Assembly: GCF_011752045.1 (NCBI RefSeq) | Contig: NZ_JAAKXW010000001.1 | Span: 186,001-250,000 of the forward strand | Direction of reading: 5' to 3' | DNA: 64,000 nucleotides | Source: Microbacterium hydrocarbonoxydans | GTDB lineage: Bacteria > Actinomycetota > Actinomycetes > Actinomycetales > Microbacteriaceae | In this document: positions 51,910-59,905 of the stretch, in pieces | How positions within the stretch are numbered: the first letter of the stretch is position 1 | How the letters are laid out: every line of letters begins with the position of its first letter | Program-made: the position numbers and the translations under genes | The notes under the pieces: generated by a model | The model's database searches: none | The model's input: the letters and a program-made list of their open reading frames with translations, nothing else | What the model was told of the DNA's origin: nothing

Positions 51910-53768
51910 TGCCCCGGATCCGCCAGGCCGACGTCGACGAGGTCAAGGCGCGGACGAACATCGCCGACATCGTCGGCGAGAGGGTGGCGCTGAAGTCCGC
52001 CGGCGTCGGCTCCCTCAAGGGGCTCTGCCCCTTCCACGACGAGAAGAGCCCCAGCTTCCACGTGCGTCCGCAGGTGGGCTACTACCACTGCTTCGGCTGC
52101 GGGGAGTCGGGTGACGTCTACTCGTTCCTCCGCGAGATGGACCACGTCAGCTTCACCGAGGCCGTGGAGCGCCTTGCCGGGCGCATCGGCTACACCCTTC
52201 ACTACGAGGACGGCGGAGCGGCGCCGGAGACGAGCGGCCGCAGCCGCCTGTACGCCGCCAACACGGCGGCGGCGGAGTTCTTCCGCTCGCAGCTGCTTTC
52301 GCCCGACGCCGAGGCGGCGCGCCGCTTCCTCGGTGAGCGCGGCTTCGATGCGGGAGCGGCAGCCCACTTCGGCGTCGGCTTCGCTCCCCGCGGATGGGAC
52401 GGGATGCTCAAGGCGCTCAGCGCACAGGGGTTCACCCGCGAGGAGCTCACCACAGCCGGGCTCGTCTCCACCGGGCAGCGCGGCGTGTACGACCGCTTCC
52501 GGGGGCGGCTCGTCTGGCCGATCCGCGATGTGTCGGGTCAGACCATCGGTTTCGGCGCCCGCAAGCTCTTCGACGACGATCAGGGGCCGAAGTACCTGAA
52601 CACGCCGGAGACGCCGATCTACAAGAAGGCCCAGGTGCTCTACGGGCTGGACCTCGCCAAGCGCGACATCTCGCGGGGGGACCCGCGGCGGGTGGTGGTC
52701 GTCGAGGGCTACACCGACGTGATGGCCTGCCATCTCGCCGGCCTCACCACGGCGATCGCGACCTGTGGCACGGCCTTCGGCACCGAGCACATCAAGGTCC
52801 TCCGCCGCGTGATGGGCGACGACAACGCGTCCGGAGAGGTGGTGTTCACCTTCGACGGCGACGAGGCAGGCCAGAAGGCCGCGCTGCGCGCCTTCACAGA
52901 GGACGACCGGTTCAACGCGCAGACGTTCGTCGCGGTGGCCCCTGACGGTCTCGACCCGTGCGACCTGCGCCTGCAGCGCGGCGACGCCGCCGTCCGCGGC
53001 CTCATGGACGCCAAGGTGCCGATGTTCGAGTTCGCGCTCGACCGCAAGCTCGCCGGATTCGACCTCTCGACGGTCGAGGGGCGCGTGGGTGCGCTGCGAG
53101 CGGCGGCGCCGATCGTCGCCGAGATCCGCGACCGCCTGCTGCGGCCCGGCTACGAGCGCGTCCTCGCGCGCCGCCTCGGCATGGATCCGACGGAGGTCCA
53201 CGGCGAGGTCGAGCGTGCGGCCCGCGGCGGCGGTCAGCCCGCCTCCCCGCGTCCGGAGCAGCATGCGCAGGCCGAGACCGGCGGCGCCCCGGGGATCGCC
53301 GCGGTGACTCTCGCGAGCCTGCCGCGGACGCCCGACATGGCCGTCGAGCGCGATGCGCTGATGGGCGCCCTGCAGTACGGGCACCAGGTCGATCAGGCGC
53401 TGCTGTCCCGCGCCCTGGGCTCCCCGTTCCGCACCCCCGGCCTGGACGCGGTGCGCGAGGCCGTGGCCGCCGCCTCCGACCGCACCCGGCCTGGGTGGGT
53501 GACGGATGCCGTGAACGCGGTGCGGGAGCCGTACCGATCGCTCGCGGGGGAGCTGCTGATGACCCCGTTCCCCGCGCGCGACGAGGAGGGCGCGCTGGCA
53601 TCGGCCACGGACCTGGCCCGGCGGCTGATCCTGCGCAGCCTCGAGCACGAGAAGCAGGAGCTGCTCGGCGCCGTGCAGCGGGTGCCTGCGGACTCCGACG
53701 GCGGGCGCGCACTGCGCATGCGGCTGCGCGACCTCGATGTGGAGCGTCAGCGCTTCGTCGAGTCGTAA
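51909..53768 (+). CDS. dnaG: DNA primase
   Basis: A 619-residue primase that makes RNA primers at the replication fork. The N-terminal zinc ribbon has CPFHDEKSPSFHV and HCFGCGESGDVYSF (about residues 40-70). The RNA-polymerase core has the TOPRIM motifs VVEGYTDVMA and FDGDEAGQKA. A C-terminal helicase-binding region follows an Ala/Gln/Pro linker near residue 445. The length is normal. ATG 51909 overlaps the dgt stop by one base. Confidence 0.97.
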   Translation: MPRIRQADVDEVKARTNIADIVGERVALKSAGVGSLKGLCPFHDEKSPSFHVRPQVGYYHCFGCGESGDVYSFLREMDHVSFTEAVERLAGRIGYTLHYEDGGAAPETSGRSRLYAANTAAAEFFRSQLLSPDAEAARRFLGERGFDAGAAAHFGVGFAPRGWDGMLKALSAQGFTREELTTAGLVSTGQRGVYDRFRGRLVWPIRDVSGQTIGFGARKLFDDDQGPKYLNTPETPIYKKAQVLYGLDLAKRDISRGDPRRVVVVEGYTDVMACHLAGLTTAIATCGTAFGTEHIKVLRRVMGDDNASGEVVFTFDGDEAGQKAALRAFTEDDRFNAQTFVAVAPDGLDPCDLRLQRGDAAVRGLMDAKVPMFEFALDRKLAGFDLSTVEGRVGALRAAAPIVAEIRDRLLRPGYERVLARRLGMDPTEVHGEVERAARGGGQPASPRPEQHAQAETGGAPGIAAVTLASLPRTPDMAVERDALMGALQYGHQVDQALLSRALGSPFRTPGLDAVREAVAAASDRTRPGWVTDAVNAVREPYRSLAGELLMTPFPARDEEGALASATDLARRLILRSLEHEKQELLGAVQRVPADSDGGRALRMRLRDLDVERQRFVES

Positions 53769-53804
53769 CCGCCGCCCAGGCCCCTCCCGGGAGAGGATGG
53801 ATGC

Positions 53805-54575
53805 ATGTCCCGCCGGCCCGAATCCGCGAACGTGATCGACTGCTCGGATCTGGTGATCGACCGGATCGGGCACGGTGCGCCGACCCGCGCCATCGACGGC
53901 GTGACCTTCTCGATCGCCCCGGGCGACCTCATGTGCGTCGCGGGGCCGACCGGCTCCGGGAAGTCGACGCTGGTGGCGGCACTCGCGGGAGCATCCGACT
54001 CCTCCATCAGAATCGTCGGCGGCGCCGCCCAGGTGTGCGGGGTCGACGCGCGTCGTCCCGGGCGCAGGCAGCGACTGCTCACCTATCGTGCGGGGTATGT
54101 GCCGCAAGGGGCGGGTGCCGGCCTCCCGCCGCGACTCACGGTCAACGAGATCATCGCGGAGCCGATCCTCGCCCGCGACCGGCGCGTCAACACGAAGGCG
54201 CTCTCGATCCGGGTCGCGACGCTCCTCGACGAGATGCACCTTCCGCTCGGCACCGCGTCGCGCTTCCCCTACGAGCTCAGCGCCGGGATGCGGCAGCGCG
54301 TCGCCATCGCCAGGGCCTTCGTCCTGGACCCTCGGGTGCTCATCGCGGACGAGGTCCTCGCGAATCTCGATCTGGAGGTCCGCCCTGTGGTCTTCGGCGC
54401 CATCACGCGGCGGCGCGGGCAGGGGATGGGAGCGCTGCTCGTGACCAACGACGCCGACTTCATCCGCGAACTGAACGCGGAGACGCTCATGCTCCGGGGC
54501 GGCCATGTGGTGGCGCGCGGCGTCGGCAAGGACCTGCTCTGGGCGCCCAATGCCGAGGCGGATTCGCAGTCCTGA
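53805..54575 (+). CDS. Orphan ABC ATPase with altered signature and switch motifs
   Basis: A 256-residue single ABC ATPase domain with no permease or binding protein nearby. Walker A GPTGSGKST is at about residue 47. The signature reads ELSAGMRQRVAIARA (LSGGQ altered to LSAGM) near 157, and Walker B is VLIADEVLANLDL. The switch loop reads LLVTNDADF near 213, with Asn where nearly all active transporters have His. ATP binding is likely but turnover may be reduced. A regulatory role or a partner encoded elsewhere is possible. GAGAGG precedes the ATG at about eight bases. Confidence 0.82.
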   Translation: MSRRPESANVIDCSDLVIDRIGHGAPTRAIDGVTFSIAPGDLMCVAGPTGSGKSTLVAALAGASDSSIRIVGGAAQVCGVDARRPGRRQRLLTYRAGYVPQGAGAGLPPRLTVNEIIAEPILARDRRVNTKALSIRVATLLDEMHLPLGTASRFPYELSAGMRQRVAIARAFVLDPRVLIADEVLANLDLEVRPVVFGAITRRRGQGMGALLVTNDADFIRELNAETLMLRGGHVVARGVGKDLLWAPNAEADSQS

Positions 54576-54634
54576 GACCCGTCGGATTCGACACGCCCGG
54601 CTCGCGGCCGGTGTCACGACCACGCTCCGGAGTT

Positions 54635-54643
54635 TGCTAGGAT
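54635..54643 (+). promoter_or_regulatory. Extended -10 promoter of tRNA-Asn
   Basis: TGCTAGGAT (TG-n-TAGGAT extended -10) places the transcript start about 23 bases before the tRNA 5' end. Confidence 0.5.
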
Positions 54644-54672
54644 TGACGAGTTGCCCGCGCAGCGGAGCACAT

Positions 54673-54748
54673 TCCTCGGTAGCTCAATTGGCAGAGCAGC
54701 CGGCTGTTAACCGGCAGGTTCTTGGTTCGAGTCCAAGCCGGGGAGCCA
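54673..54748 (+). tRNA. tRNA-Asn (anticodon GTT)
   Basis: A 76-nt cloverleaf with the acceptor TCCTCGG/CCGGGGA (one T-G pair), anticodon loop CTGTTAA giving GTT, T-arm GGTTCGAGTCC and an encoded CCA at 54746-54748. A discriminator G and the GTT anticodon fit asparagine. A terminator follows three bases later. Confidence 0.97.
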
Positions 54749-54750
54749 AG

Positions 54751-54790
54751 ACCCCCGGCCTTCATCTGAAGGCCGGGGGTTCTCCCTTTT
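54751..54790 (+). terminator. Rho-independent terminator of tRNA-Asn
   Basis: A perfect 14-bp stem (54751-54764 and 54767-54780) with a two-base loop, followed by TCTCCCTTTT. Confidence 0.92.
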
Positions 54791-54817
54791 CATCACAGTC
54801 GACGAAGGCCTGGGCGG

Positions 54818-56074
54818 ATGACGGAATCCTCGCAGTTCGCGCAACTGGGGTCTCTTCTCCTGGAGGCCGGCTTCTCCGCGACCGACACCCGCGAGACCCT
54901 CGAGGAGATCCGCGATCGGGTCGCTCCCGATCAGGAGCTGGCCTTCGCCGTCCTTCCCGAAGCGGTCTTCGTCTCGCCGGCGACCGGTCCGGGTGCGCCG
55001 ATCCTCCGGATGGCGATGGCCTCCTCGCTGTCGACGCGGCAGTCGGCGATGGTGAGCCGCCTCATGCACCGCCTCCGCGACGGCAGGATCACCCTCGACA
55101 CCGCGCTCGGATCCGAGCAGGCGCGGATCCGAGCCGCGGCGATGCGGATGCCGGTGCTGCGCTGGATGGTCGGCAACGCGCTCCTCGCGGGCGGCCTCGC
55201 GGTGCTCTTCCGCTGCCCGTGGTGGTCGATCATCGTGGCCGCCCTGGTGGCGGCTCTCGTCGGCGGCGTCGCCGCGGGTCTCAGCCGCGTGCGTCCCGCC
55301 GCCGCGATCATCCCGTTCCTCATCGCGCTGCTCTCCACAGTCCTCGTGAGCGAATCGGCCGCGGTGCTCGGCTACTCGACGGTGCCGCTCTTCGCCGTCT
55401 GCGCGCCCATCGCCCTGCTCGTCCCCGGCGCGATGATCACGAACGCCCTGCTCGAACTGACCGCGGCCGACGTGGTCACGGGCGCCTCGCGCCTCGTCTA
55501 CGGCGTGGTCCAGCTCAGCTTCATGGCCGCGGGGATCGCCGCGGGCAGCGCTCTCATCGGCCTCGAGATCGACCAGGACTCCGCCGTGCTGCTCACCGAT
55601 GTCGCCGGCGTCCTCAGCACGGCGCCCGCCTGGGCGTCGCTTCCGCCGGCGGCTTTCGGCTGGGTGGGGGTCGCCGCCGTCGCCGTAGGCATCAGCCTCG
55701 CGCTCGGTGCGGGCTACCGGCTCACCGCCGTGAGCATCGCCGCGATGAGCGTGGCCTACGCGCTCCTGTTCGCCATCGCCCCGTTCTGGGGCACGGTGAT
55801 CGCGACCGGGGCGACGGCCGCCGCGCTCTTCGTGCTCGCCCGTGTCATCGAGCGCTCGACGTTCGCGATCCCCGCCACGATCACCTTCCAGCCGGCGTTC
55901 CTGCTGCTGGTTCCGGGGACGGTCGGACTCGTCGCTCTGGCGTCGTTCGACATGGGGGCGCTGTCCTCGGCCCCCGCCATCTTCGTGAGCCTCTGCATCG
56001 GCACCAAGGTCGGCTCGATCATCGCCGACACGCACTGGTGGCGCCTGATCAAGGGGAGTCGGCGGCCGGCCTGA
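54818..56074 (+). CDS. Threonine/serine exporter family protein (ThrE-type)
   Basis: A 418-residue membrane protein that joins the ThrE/YjjP part (N-terminal cytoplasmic domain, LLLEAGFSATDTRETLEEI, then helices) to the ThrE_2/YjjB part (C-terminal helices). About ten transmembrane segments are visible after residue 115. The N-terminal domain of ThrE proteins resembles a peptidase but has no known activity. Export of small amino acids is the family role; the substrate here is unproven. The ribosome-binding site is weak (GGGCGG). It follows the tRNA-Asn terminator, so it has its own promoter. Confidence 0.9.
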   Translation: MTESSQFAQLGSLLLEAGFSATDTRETLEEIRDRVAPDQELAFAVLPEAVFVSPATGPGAPILRMAMASSLSTRQSAMVSRLMHRLRDGRITLDTALGSEQARIRAAAMRMPVLRWMVGNALLAGGLAVLFRCPWWSIIVAALVAALVGGVAAGLSRVRPAAAIIPFLIALLSTVLVSESAAVLGYSTVPLFAVCAPIALLVPGAMITNALLELTAADVVTGASRLVYGVVQLSFMAAGIAAGSALIGLEIDQDSAVLLTDVAGVLSTAPAWASLPPAAFGWVGVAAVAVGISLALGAGYRLTAVSIAAMSVAYALLFAIAPFWGTVIATGATAAALFVLARVIERSTFAIPATITFQPAFLLLVPGTVGLVALASFDMGALSSAPAIFVSLCIGTKVGSIIADTHWWRLIKGSRRPA

Positions 56075-56130
56075 CACCGCGGGATGACGGTGCCATGGCG
56101 GGTCCCGCCGATCCGTCCGGAGCGCGGCGG

Positions 56131-56136
56131 TACGCT
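56131..56136 (+). promoter_or_regulatory. Putative -10 of the CDP-alcohol phosphatidyltransferase gene
   Basis: TACGCT lies 37 bases before the ATG at 56174, leaving a leader that contains GGAGGGAGC. Confidence 0.4.
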
Positions 56137-56173
56137 GGCAGTTCGGTGCACCATGGAGGGAGCGAAGGGGCGA

Positions 56174-56749
56174 ATGACTGCTGATTCTGCGGATCCGAGG
56201 TCCCGGCCCGACTGGGCGACGATCCCGAACGCGATCACGCTTCTGCGTCTGCTCCTGGTCGTGCCTATCGCCGTGCTCCTCGTCCAGGGCGCGGAACCCG
56301 TGCTCGCCTTCGTCCTCCTGGTGATCTTCGGGGCGAGCGACTGGGTGGACGGCACCCTCGCCCGGCTGCTCGGGCAGACGAGCCGCTTCGGAGCGCTGTT
56401 CGACCCGTTCGCGGACCGCGTCGGCGTCGCCGTGATCGCCTCCGGCTTCGTGATCGCCGGCCATCTGGCGCTCTGGGTCGCGGTCGTGGTGGTGGGCGTG
56501 GATCTCTGCCTCGGGATCGTGTACCTGCTGACGAAGCCCGAGCGGATGCCGGCGGCGACGCGCCTGGGCAAGTTCCGCACGGCCGTCTTCATGACCGGTC
56601 TCGCCCTGATCGGGCTGGGACTGCTGCCCGGCGCGGAACTGGCCACCGCCGCAGGGGGCGTCATCTGCGCGATCGGCGCGGTGCTGCACCTGGTCGTCGG
56701 ATACGGGTACCTCCGCACTCTGCTGCGCACCCGGCGCATCCGCGCCTGA
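56174..56749 (+). CDS. CDP-alcohol phosphatidyltransferase family protein
   Basis: A 191-residue membrane enzyme that transfers a phosphatidyl group from CDP-diacylglycerol to an alcohol. The full signature is seen near residue 57: D-x2-D-G-x2-A-R, then G and two Asp (DWVDGTLARLLGQTSRFGAL, then FDPFADR), which bind the metal and CDP. Five to six helices are present. The size fits PgsA-like or cardiolipin-synthase-like (Crd) members; the acceptor (glycerol phosphate, inositol phosphate or phosphatidylglycerol) is not decidable. GGAGGGAGC and AAGGGG lie before the ATG. Confidence 0.88.
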   Translation: MTADSADPRSRPDWATIPNAITLLRLLLVVPIAVLLVQGAEPVLAFVLLVIFGASDWVDGTLARLLGQTSRFGALFDPFADRVGVAVIASGFVIAGHLALWVAVVVVGVDLCLGIVYLLTKPERMPAATRLGKFRTAVFMTGLALIGLGLLPGAELATAAGGVICAIGAVLHLVVGYGYLRTLLRTRRIRA

Positions 56750-56754
56750 CGCCG

Positions 56755-56788
56755 TCGCGTCCGCGTCGGACTCGCGTCCGCGTCGGAC
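56755..56788. repeat. Tandem duplication of a 17-bp unit
   Basis: Two perfect head-to-tail copies of TCGCGTCCGCGTCGGAC (56755-56771 and 56772-56788) lie in the intergenic gap between convergent genes. It looks like a recent slippage or duplication event. Confidence 0.8.
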
Positions 56789-56795
56789 GCAGAAA

Positions 56796-56821
56796 GGGGC
56801 CCTGCCCGAAGGCAGGACCCC
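56796..56821 (-). terminator. Terminator of the septum-formation lipoprotein gene
   Basis: 11-bp arms with one G-U type mismatch (56796-56806 and 56811-56821) and a CGAA loop, followed in the minus direction by TTTCTG. Confidence 0.82.
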
Positions 56822-56838
56822 TGTTCCGGACGGATGCG

Positions 56839-57354
56839 TCAGCGCGCGGCGCCCTTGAGCGAGACGTCGACCTGACCGGCCGGGTCCGAGATGACGCACT
56901 GGATGACGCGGTCGTTCAGCTCGTTCCAGGTCTGCTCGGTCGGCGTGATCGGGTAGACCTCGAGCACGGATTCGTCGAAGGTGAGGCCGACGAACGAGGT
57001 GAAGGCGTCGCCGACGCACTCCTCGGTCGCGGCGTCGACGGCTTCCTCGGAGAACTCGCCGTCCTCCATCTTGAACTCGTAGTAGACCTCTTCGTCGTGC
57101 ATCTCGTCACAGGGCACGACATCCGCGTCCTGGATCATGCCCGTCGCGCTGGCCATCTTGCAGTCGCCGACCTTCAGCGAGAAGATGTCGATGTTCGAGC
57201 TTTCGGTGACCTGTCCGGTCTCCTCGTCGCGGTCGGCGTCTCCCGAACCACCGCCGAGGATGCCGTTGAGCGCGCTGCAGCCGGTCAGTGCGACCGACAG
57301 AGCGACTGCGGAACCGGCGAGCGCGAGAGCGCGACGCGTACGCAGCTTCATCAT
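56839..57354 (-). CDS. Septum-formation-domain lipoprotein
   Basis: A 171-residue lipoprotein with lipobox ALTG-C near residue 26. Its mature part has the Septum_form family pattern: SLKVGDCKMAS, VVPCDEMHDEEVYYEF and two later Cys (EECVG, IQCV). The conserved Cys residues suggest disulfides outside the cell. The family name comes from a link to septum formation in actinobacteria and proof is limited. Two adjacent ATG codons are possible; 57354 has GGAGGGG about nine bases upstream. It ends at a strong terminator. Confidence 0.83.
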   Translation of the reverse strand: MMKLRTRRALALAGSAVALSVALTGCSALNGILGGGSGDADRDEETGQVTESSNIDIFSLKVGDCKMASATGMIQDADVVPCDEMHDEEVYYEFKMEDGEFSEEAVDAATEECVGDAFTSFVGLTFDESVLEVYPITPTEQTWNELNDRVIQCVISDPAGQVDVSLKGAAR

Positions 57355-57475
57355 GATTGGGTACCCCTCCAGAGCCTCTTGGTGCGCGGGCGCGACGGCG
57401 CCCGCCTCCAGCACGCTATCCGGGCCGGAGTCTGTGCCGCAACTCCGAGGATCCTTTGACCCGGCTGAGAGCCTG

Positions 57476-58042
57476 TCAGCCTTCGAGATCGTCGACGCCC
57501 GGCATCCAGCTCGCGCCGGGGCGACCCCAGCCGCGCTTGCGGGAGATCTTCTGCGCGGTCTTCCAGTCGCCGTCGGAGAGGCGGTCGACGTAGAGGATGC
57601 CGTCGAGATGGTCGAACTCGTGCTGCATGATGCGGGCCCGCCAGCCGTCGACGTCGATCGACACCGCTTCGCCGTCGAGGTCCACGCCGGTGACGCGCAC
57701 CCGGTCGGAGCGGCGGAGCGGGAACCGCTCGCCCGGGAAGGAGAGGCAGCCCTCGGACTCCAGATCGGGGTCGGGGTCACCCGGCTCGAGCGGCGTCATC
57801 CACAGCTCGGGGTTGAGGATCACGCCGCGCCAGGGCTGCTCGTCGTCATCGACGTACGAGTAGGTGTAGATGCGCAGCGGCACGCCGACCTGAGGGGCGG
57901 CGAGACCGACGCCCGGTGCGGTGTCCATGGTCTCGTACATGTCGGCGACGAGGGTTCGGATCTCGTCCGTGATCTCCTCGACGGGCGAGGCGGGGGAGTG
58001 CAGGACGGGGTCGCCCATGATGCGAATCGGAAGTACAGCCAC
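57476..58042 (-). CDS. def: Peptide deformylase
   Basis: A 188-residue Fe/Zn hydrolase that removes the N-formyl group from new proteins. All three motifs are present: GVGLAAPQVG (about residue 44), EGCLSFPG (about 96) and HEFDHLDG (about 140). They supply the Gln, Cys and two His plus Glu of the metal site. The C-terminal extension RKRGWGRPGASWMPG is seen in actinobacterial members. The GTG start has TAGGGT six bases upstream and no ribosome-binding site. It diverges from the DMT transporter across 43 bp. Confidence 0.96.
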   Translation of the reverse strand: MAVLPIRIMGDPVLHSPASPVEEITDEIRTLVADMYETMDTAPGVGLAAPQVGVPLRIYTYSYVDDDEQPWRGVILNPELWMTPLEPGDPDPDLESEGCLSFPGERFPLRRSDRVRVTGVDLDGEAVSIDVDGWRARIMQHEFDHLDGILYVDRLSDGDWKTAQKISRKRGWGRPGASWMPGVDDLEG

Positions 58043-58048
58043 GCCATA

Positions 58049-58054
58049 ACCCTA
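58049..58054 (-). promoter_or_regulatory. Leaderless -10 element of def
   Basis: TAGGGT on the minus strand ends six bases before the GTG at 58042. Confidence 0.55.
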
Positions 58055-58073
58055 CTCGGCGCGGGTCGGCAGG

Positions 58074-58079
58074 TAGGGT
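58074..58079 (+). promoter_or_regulatory. Leaderless -10 element of the DMT transporter gene
   Basis: TAGGGT ends six bases before the GTG at 58086, the same hexamer as the divergent def element 19 bp away. Confidence 0.55.
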
Positions 58080-58085
58080 CGTAGT

Positions 58086-59087
58086 GTGAGCATCTCCGTA
58101 TGGATGACTGGGGCGGAAGACGTCACCGAGCAGCTGGTCGGTGTCTTCCAGAACCCCAAACTGCTCCTCGGCATCCCGCTGGCCCTCGCCGGCGCGGTGT
58201 TCATGTCGCTCGGCGCGCAGTATCAGCACCGCGGTGTGGAGAAGGTGGAGCGCCTCAGCGGCGCCGACGGGGCGACGGGGCTGAGCCTCGATCAGGTCAA
58301 GCGCCTCCTCCTGCGCCCGTCCTGGCTCATCGGCACGCTCATGCTCGGTCTCGCGATCGTCTGCCAGCTCGCGGCGCTCTCGCTCGCCCCGCTCATCGTG
58401 GTGCAGCCGCTCGGCGCGATCGCCCTGGTGATCACCACGCTGCTGAACGCGCGGATCTCCGGACACGCGCCGACCAGGCAGTCGATCACGGCGATCGTCT
58501 GCTGCGTGGGCGGCATCTTCCTCTTCGTGTCGTTCGCCGCGATCTTCGCGGTGGAGAAGGACATCACCGACACCGAGCTCTTCACGATCCTGGCCGTTCT
58601 GCTCGTCGTCATCATCGTGCTCGGCGCCTGCTGGCTGATCCTCCGCCACCGCATGCGCGCGCTCTTCTACGTGATCGGCGCCGGCGTGCTCTACGGCTTC
58701 GTCGCCACCCTCGCGAAGGCCGTCATCAAGCGCATCGAGGCGTCGAACTTCGAGTGGATCACGCTGGTGTGCGTGATCGCCCTCGTCGCGGCATCCGCCG
58801 TCGGCGCCTACTTCGTGCAGACGGCGTACAGCTCCGGCCCGCCCGACCTCGTGATCGCCGGCCTCACCGTGGTGGATCCGCTGATCGCGGTCCTCATCGG
58901 CATGGTCGTGCTCGGCGAGGCCGCCGCCGCACCGGGATGGGTGCTCGTGATCTTCGCGATCGCCGGCGCGATCGCCGTATGGGGGGTCGTCGGACTCGCC
59001 CGATTCCATCCGCAGGTGCTCAGCGAGAGCCAGGAGCTCGGGATCACCCGGGGAAGCGGAGACCAGCCGGGTGCCACCCCGTCCTGA
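58086..59087 (+). CDS. DMT family transporter
   Basis: A 333-residue membrane protein with nine to ten helices and an EamA/NIPA-like duplication. The first half starts LALAGAVFMSLGAQYQHRGVEK. The second half has LVIAGLTVVDPLIAVLIGMVVLGE, the closing helix pair of drug/metabolite transporters. The substrate is unknown; NIPA-like members carry magnesium in other organisms, but this is only a loose match. The GTG start is fixed by a TAGGGT element. It converges on pgl. Confidence 0.85.
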   Translation: MSISVWMTGAEDVTEQLVGVFQNPKLLLGIPLALAGAVFMSLGAQYQHRGVEKVERLSGADGATGLSLDQVKRLLLRPSWLIGTLMLGLAIVCQLAALSLAPLIVVQPLGAIALVITTLLNARISGHAPTRQSITAIVCCVGGIFLFVSFAAIFAVEKDITDTELFTILAVLLVVIIVLGACWLILRHRMRALFYVIGAGVLYGFVATLAKAVIKRIEASNFEWITLVCVIALVAASAVGAYFVQTAYSSGPPDLVIAGLTVVDPLIAVLIGMVVLGEAAAAPGWVLVIFAIAGAIAVWGVVGLARFHPQVLSESQELGITRGSGDQPGATPS

Positions 59088-59116
59088 GCGCCTGCCGGCC
59101 CTGAGAGAGCCCGGCC

Positions 59117-59905
59117 TCAGTACGCGGGGTCGATGAGGTCGGAGGAGACCTCGGCGGCCGCCGCCTCGTCGACGAAGAAGATGGTACGCTTGCGCCCCTT
59201 GGCGCCGGCTGCGGGCACGCTCGTGTAGCTGGCGCCGGCGAGCGCGAGGCCGAGGGCCGAGGCCTTGTCGGCTCCTGTGAGCACCAGCCACACGCGCTTG
59301 GACGAGTTCAGCACGGGCCGGGTGAGGGTCACCCGCTCCGGCGGCGGCTTCGGGGAGTCGCGCACGGCGAGCGCCGCGGCATCCGTCACCGTCACCTCGG
59401 GGCGGTCGGGGAAGAGCGACGCGATGTGCCCGTCGGGACCCACCCCGAGGAAGCACACGGCGAATGAAGGCCACGGGTTGCCTCGTGCGCCGAAGCGCGC
59501 GAGCTCGGCCGCATAGGCGGCGGCCGACTCGTCCAGGCTCAGCCCGGTGTCCGGCCCCGCCACCTCGTGGATGTTCTCGGCGGGGATGTCGATGTGATCC
59601 AGCAGCGCTTCGCGCGACTGCAGCGAGTTGCGGTCGGCGTGATCGCGCGGGACGAAGCGCTCATCGCCCCACCAGAAGTGCACGAGCGACCAGTCGATCT
59701 CCCCGGCGCGCGGATGCTCGCGCGTCGCCCGGAGGACGGCGCCGCCCATGGAACCGCCCGTGAGGGCGACATGCGCGACGCGGCCGTTCCTGGTGCGCGC
59801 GCGCAGGCGGGACAGGAACCTGTCCGCCACCCGCTCTGCCAGTGCCGCGGGGGTGGCTTCGACCACGACCCGCCTCTCTGCGGACGCTGTCTGCATCGAC
59901 ATCAT
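59117..59905 (-). CDS. pgl: 6-phosphogluconolactonase
   Basis: A 262-residue enzyme that hydrolyses 6-phosphoglucono-lactone, the second step of the oxidative pentose-phosphate pathway. It is recognised by ALTGGSMGGAVL near the N-terminus, HFWWGDERFVP (about residue 80) and the C-terminal LGVGPDGHIASLFP, all DevB/Pgl blocks. Three Met codons are close together at the start; ATG 59905 overlaps the opcA stop (ATGA), while 59902 or 59896 remain possible. It is the last gene of the cluster. Confidence 0.94.
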   Translation of the reverse strand: MMSMQTASAERRVVVEATPAALAERVADRFLSRLRARTRNGRVAHVALTGGSMGGAVLRATREHPRAGEIDWSLVHFWWGDERFVPRDHADRNSLQSREALLDHIDIPAENIHEVAGPDTGLSLDESAAAYAAELARFGARGNPWPSFAVCFLGVGPDGHIASLFPDRPEVTVTDAAALAVRDSPKPPPERVTLTRPVLNSSKRVWLVLTGADKASALGLALAGASYTSVPAAGAKGRKRTIFFVDEAAAAEVSSDLIDPAY

